This document shows positions 13,474-16,738 of a DNA stretch of 16,738 nucleotides, piece by piece. This DNA is from SLRI01 sp036796215 (GTDB lineage: Bacteria > Pseudomonadota > Alphaproteobacteria > Geminicoccales > Geminicoccaceae). Each line of letters opens with the position of its first letter. Positions within the stretch are counted from its first letter, which is position 1. The stretch spans positions 1 through 16,738 of the forward strand of contig DAIRDJ010000084.1 of the NCBI GenBank assembly GCA_036796215.1. Direction: 5' to 3'. The position numbers and the translations under genes are program-made. The notes under the pieces were generated by a model. It was not told the origin of the DNA. It worked only from the letters and a program-made list of their open reading frames with translations, and did no database searches.

Positions 13474-15834
13474 TCAGCTCTTGAAATATCCCTTGTAGGA
13501 TTTGTAGTACTGCGCCTCGTCGCCGTAATAGTAGCCGGCGTGCTTGCGCAGCTCGACATCAGTGATGACTGCAGCGAGCTGCGGCGCGTGGGCGCGCCGC
13601 AGTCGCTCGGCGCCCACCCGGATCGCCTTGATCTGGCTCCGACCCCAGCGCCCGACCAGGAGTACGGCGTCGGCGTGCTGCGCCAGGAGCTGGGTGTCCG
13701 GCAGGCCGAGCACCGGCGGTGAATCGACGATGATCCAGTCGTAGAGCTGGCGCAGCGTCGCCATGACCGCGTGCATGTCGGGTGCGGCCAGACGGGCGGC
13801 CGGGTTGTCGCGCGACAACAAATCCGCGATCACGTCGATGTCGGCGTAGTTGACGGTCGCCGCGGGATCGGGCCATGGCTGCGGCCGCGACGTCGCGTGA
13901 CGCAGCGGCGGGTCGGCATCGCGCGGCTTGCGGCTGGCGGTAGTATCGCCGGCACGGCCGAGCCCGAGCCGCCGGGCCACCGAGGGGCGCCGCAGGTCAC
14001 CATCGATCAACAAGACGCGGCCGAGTTGCGGCGCGCCGATCAGGGCCAGCGCCAAAGCCAGCGTCGTCTTGCCTTCGGCCGGCAGCGCCGAGGCCACCAG
14101 CACCATCCGTCCGCCGTGGTTGTCGCGAGCGACGGGCGTGCCACGGTCGCCGAGCGACGGCGCCGGCACGTTGATCTGGAGCTGCGTGCAGATGCCGCGC
14201 ACCGCCTCGGCGAATGCCGTTTGTGCCTCCTTCTGGAGATCCCGGGGAGTCCAGCGATCCCGGCCGAACGTCCGATTTCGCGGCACCATCCCGAGGGTGG
14301 GCAGACCCACCAGCGATTCGACCTGCTCGGCGGTGCGCAACCGCTGATCGGTCTGCTCGCGCAGGAACACCATGACCGAGCCAGCGGCCATGGAGAACAC
14401 GAAGCCGGCGATGGCGAACAGCAAGGGCGGCGGTGAGCTCGGTCTGGTCGGCACTTTCGCCACCTGAAGCACGCGCGCGTCGGCCTCGACCAGTGTCTCC
14501 TGCTCGGCGATCTCGCCGGCCCGGAGCAGGAAGGTCTTGTAGAGGGTGCGGCTGGCATCGGCCTCGCGCATCAACTGGGCGAGCTCGACCGAGGCCCGGT
14601 CGCTGACCGCCGAGGTGCCCTTGGCGGCGTCGATCGCCTCCTGCACCGCCGCCTCCCGGGCCCGCGCCCCCTCGACCTCGCTGCGCAGGCTCCCTAGAGC
14701 GTTCTCGATCTCGATGACGATCCGCTCCTCGACGCCCAGCTGCTGCGAGCGGAGCTCGAGGATCCGCGGATGGCGCTCGCCGAACTCGCGCGCCAACATC
14801 GTGTACTCGCGCAACAGGTCGAGGCGGTCCTCCCGCAGCCGATCGATGATCGTCGACGCCAGCGCCTCGGCGAGGCTGTCGACTGCGTCCGGCTGCTCAC
14901 GCAGCTGATCGATGCGCTGCAGCCGGGCCTCCAGCACCGCCCGGTCGCCACGCGCCACGATCAGCTCGGTCGTCAGCTTCATCAGCTGCTGTTGGTCGAG
15001 CTCGGTGCCCTCCAGGCCACCGGCGAGACCCGTACGCTCGCGGTAGCTGCGCACCGCGAGTTCGGCCTCCTGCAGCTCCTTCTCGAGCTCGCCGGCTCGC
15101 TCCAGCAGCCAGGACCGCGCCCGGCGGGTCATGACTTCCTTGTCCTGGCGCTGCTGCGTCACATAGATATCGGCCAGCGCATTGGTGATTGCCGCCGCTG
15201 CTTCGGGGTCGCGTGCCTTGTAGGTGATGGCGATGACGTGCGAGCGCGGCAGGTGCTCGACCTGCAGCGATCGCTTGGCGCTTTCGATCGCCTCGTAGCG
15301 CAGCACCCATGGCATGGGTGGCAGCGGCTCCTCGGCGGCCTGCACGTCACTCAAAAGACCAAATTGAGCGGCCCAGGCGCGCAAGGTCGGCAGGATCACG
15401 GTATTGCCGAAATCCTTGATCTCGTCGGCCCGGCCGCGCTCGGCGGCGGCTGCGGCCAATCGATCGTGGTCGAGATGTCCGACACTGTCCAGGGCCAGTT
15501 CGATGGTTTCGTCGGCCTCGATGACCGAGATTTGCGTCTGCATCGCCGCCGTCAGCAGATCGATGCTGGGACTGCCCGCGGACCAGCTGGCCACCACCTC
15601 CTCGATATCCACCAGCTGTTGCTTGCGCGGCTCGACCAGGACGAGCGCGGTCGCCTTGTAACTGTCCGGCCACGACAAGCCGACCAGCGACGCCAGACCC
15701 GTCGTGGCGATCACGATCCCGGCCAAGAGCCGCCGGCGGCGCCCCAGCGCCGCCAGGATCTCGCGCACCGGCGGCTCACGCCAGCCCTCGGCACGTGCAG
15801 GGCCTGCTTTGGTCGTGTCAGGGGGGCCTTGCAT
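13474..15834 (-). CDS. wzc: Wzc/ExoP-like polysaccharide co-polymerase with BY-kinase domain
   Basis: A fused chain-length regulator (Wzz domain) and bacterial tyrosine kinase of 786 residues from ATG 15834. A weak GGTGA box lies 9 bases upstream; TTG 15837 is an alternative start. TM1 is at residues 36-54, followed by a long periplasmic coiled-coil region (about 190-430), and TM2 is near 467-489 with the preceding proline-rich RPSSPPP. The cytosolic kinase then shows Walker A ALPAEGKTT (K589), Walker A' VLLIDGDLRRP (D611), Walker B WIIVDSPP (D704) and a tail with seven tyrosines in the last 19 residues (Y768-770, 776, 777, 780, 783). The tail is presumably the autophosphorylation cluster. 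It sits at the inner membrane, controls chain length and couples polymerisation to export. It is transcribed on its own, convergent with wzy. The stretch between Walker A' and B departs from the usual pattern. Confidence 0.92.
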   Translation of the reverse strand: MQGPPDTTKAGPARAEGWREPPVREILAALGRRRRLLAGIVIATTGLASLVGLSWPDSYKATALVLVEPRKQQLVDIEEVVASWSAGSPSIDLLTAAMQTQISVIEADETIELALDSVGHLDHDRLAAAAAERGRADEIKDFGNTVILPTLRAWAAQFGLLSDVQAAEEPLPPMPWVLRYEAIESAKRSLQVEHLPRSHVIAITYKARDPEAAAAITNALADIYVTQQRQDKEVMTRRARSWLLERAGELEKELQEAELAVRSYRERTGLAGGLEGTELDQQQLMKLTTELIVARGDRAVLEARLQRIDQLREQPDAVDSLAEALASTIIDRLREDRLDLLREYTMLAREFGERHPRILELRSQQLGVEERIVIEIENALGSLRSEVEGARAREAAVQEAIDAAKGTSAVSDRASVELAQLMREADASRTLYKTFLLRAGEIAEQETLVEADARVLQVAKVPTRPSSPPPLLFAIAGFVFSMAAGSVMVFLREQTDQRLRTAEQVESLVGLPTLGMVPRNRTFGRDRWTPRDLQKEAQTAFAEAVRGICTQLQINVPAPSLGDRGTPVARDNHGGRMVLVASALPAEGKTTLALALALIGAPQLGRVLLIDGDLRRPSVARRLGLGRAGDTTASRKPRDADPPLRHATSRPQPWPDPAATVNYADIDVIADLLSRDNPAARLAAPDMHAVMATLRQLYDWIIVDSPPVLGLPDTQLLAQHADAVLLVGRWGRSQIKAIRVGAERLRRAHAPQLAAVITDVELRKHAGYYYGDEAQYYKSYKGYFKS

Positions 15835-15837
15835 CAA

Positions 15838-16530
15838 ATCTAGTCACCGTTCGTGTTCACCAGGAGGAAGCCATCGACAGCCAAGCGGTCGGCTGATACT
15901 CGATTCGGCGACCTTCTGCACAATCTACAAAATCGGTACGCCGAGCAGGTGGACCATACAGCAGATAATCAACCATCGGATTACCAACTAGCGCGGTCCG
16001 CAGGATCTCCGCTACAGGTCTGCAGAACGCATAATGGTCCAGTGGACATCCTGGGGCAAGGGCAACGCGCTCATGCCCACGACCGCGACGCACTACGGCG
16101 AGCGGTAAACCGGCGAGGTCGTCACGGCGCCTTTGATAGGGGGTTGATGCGTCGGTTCGGCCTTGCAGCATCGTCCCTTCACTTCCCGCCAGCAGGACCG
16201 ACCCGCCGCAGCCAGCGGCATCGATGGCGGCTCAGCGGTACGGCCTTGGCCGGGTGCGTCGACATCAACGTCGATTCGCCCGATCGCTCGATCAGCATCG
16301 TGCACATCGATAAAGAGCGAGCTGATCAGATCGTCGCAGATTGGCCCTGGCCTGGCGTCACGGCGCTCACCGGCGTTCGAGGAATCGGCCGGGGTCGCAG
16401 TCGCGGCATGCTCGACGAGAATCTCGCCTGTGTCGGCGGGCGAGCGCCGCGTGGCGAGCGCGAGCCCGCCGAAATTACCGCTACGGTGCTCGACGCTGAC
16501 ACGGTCGATATAGCCGGCGAGCGGGTGCGG
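15838..16530. other. Gene-poor region upstream of the wzc-like gene
   Basis: About 690 bases with no convincing intact gene. Open frames exist on both strands, but their third-position G/C bias is weak from 15850 to 16170 and their translations have no family features. The wzc-like promoter must lie near 15840-16000, where base composition is richer in A/T. I found no clear -35/-10 pair. A small inverted repeat TAATC/GATTA (15966-15970, 15979-15983) is present. A minus-strand frame open from 16533 to 16093 may be the broken continuation of the fragment at the right edge. Confidence 0.4.
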
Positions 16531-16532
16531 GT

Positions 16533-16736
16533 GAAGCGGGCGGCGAAGGCCAGGATGACGGTCTGGCGCGGCGGGATGTGGCGGATGATGCGCCCAACGC
16601 CGGCGGAGGCCAGCTGGATGGCCCGGCCGCCCCAGCGGCCAGCCGTGGCGCTGACGTTGAGGAAGGACAGGCTGGTGCCGTTGGGCTCCCAGCGGCGGGC
16701 GATCTGCTCGCGGGTGGCGTAGAGATCGCAGCTGTC
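16533..16736 (-). pseudogene. Broken minus-strand coding fragment at right edge, possibly phage-tail-like
   Basis: Reading in from the right edge on the minus strand, this frame has G or C in nearly every third codon position. It translates to a fragment with DLYATREQIARRW, SATAGRWGG and RQTVILAFAARF. The pattern of a D-x-Y-x-T start, a SATAGR(F/W)GG strand and a VGFA-type strand recalls the N-terminal LamG-like part of some phage or prophage tail proteins. This is recalled similarity only. After 16533 the good codon bias moves to another frame (GYIDRVSVEHRSGNFGGLAL and onward) that runs to a TAG at 16093-16095, implying a frameshift of one base. The start codon lies outside the window. It is unlikely to belong to the polysaccharide locus. 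Confidence 0.4.
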
Positions 16737-16738
16737 GA

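Noticed and set aside
15857..16171. 104-codon minus-strand frame just upstream of the wzc-like gene
   Set aside because: Codon third positions are only weakly G/C biased compared with every real gene here, there is no clear ribosome-binding site, and I recognise no family. It could still be a small gene, but I cannot support it.
15853..16722. 289-codon plus-strand frame at the right end
   Set aside because: It opens at a GTG in the leader of the divergent wzc-like gene, has irregular codon bias and opposes the better-biased minus-strand fragment at 16533-16736.
1..16738. CRISPR arrays, tRNA or rRNA genes, toxin-antitoxin or phage-defence systems
   Set aside because: I saw no regularly spaced repeats, no tRNA-like cloverleaf or rRNA sequence, and no defence-protein motifs. 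The coding content is explained by polysaccharide synthesis and mobile-element remnants.

Overview
The window is about two-thirds GC and codes with a very strong G/C third-position bias. It looks like a proteobacterial chromosome. An alphaproteobacterium is my best guess, but nothing here fixes the taxon. Most of it is one exopolysaccharide or capsule locus of the Wzx/Wzy type, flanked on both sides by decayed DNA.

Layout. Bases 1-1300 hold transposon debris: a frame-broken IS21-type istB with a short direct repeat just upstream, and the C-terminal end of a DDE (rve) transposase. An AT-rich island with two perfect-arm palindromes follows (1337-1398). It leads into a secreted GH74-like beta-propeller glycoside hydrolase (1483-3723, +), whose 3' end seems to carry a frameshift. 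Convergent to it is a tightly coupled five-gene operon on the minus strand, read from 9394 down to 3805: GT4 glycosyltransferase, Wzx flippase, GT2, GT4, and a second GT-A enzyme. Start and stop codons overlap at every junction. A 441-bp AT-rich divergent spacer (9395-9835) separates it from a plus-strand unit: the polyprenyl glycosylphosphotransferase that starts the repeat unit (9836-11278), a WecB/TagA/CpsF (GT26) glycosyltransferase (11360-12157), and a Wzy/O-antigen-ligase-like polymerase (12212-13450). Convergent to wzy is a fused Wzz/BY-kinase co-polymerase (13474-15834, -) with a tyrosine-rich tail. The last 900 bases are mostly gene-poor, with a broken minus-strand coding fragment entering from the right edge.

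How the genes work together (family knowledge plus inference). The phosphotransferase loads the first sugar-phosphate on undecaprenyl phosphate. The GT26 enzyme and the four other glycosyltransferases would complete the repeat unit. Wzx flips it, Wzy polymerises it in the periplasm, and the Wzc-type kinase sets chain length and couples to export. No outer-membrane Wza-type polysaccharide export protein and no Wzb-type phosphatase is visible in this window. Pairing a phosphotransferase with a GT26 enzyme recalls GumD/GumM of xanthan synthesis. A GH74-like enzyme with both catalytic aspartates would fit a beta-1,4-glucan-type backbone that the locus also trims. That link is the most interesting functional hypothesis here.
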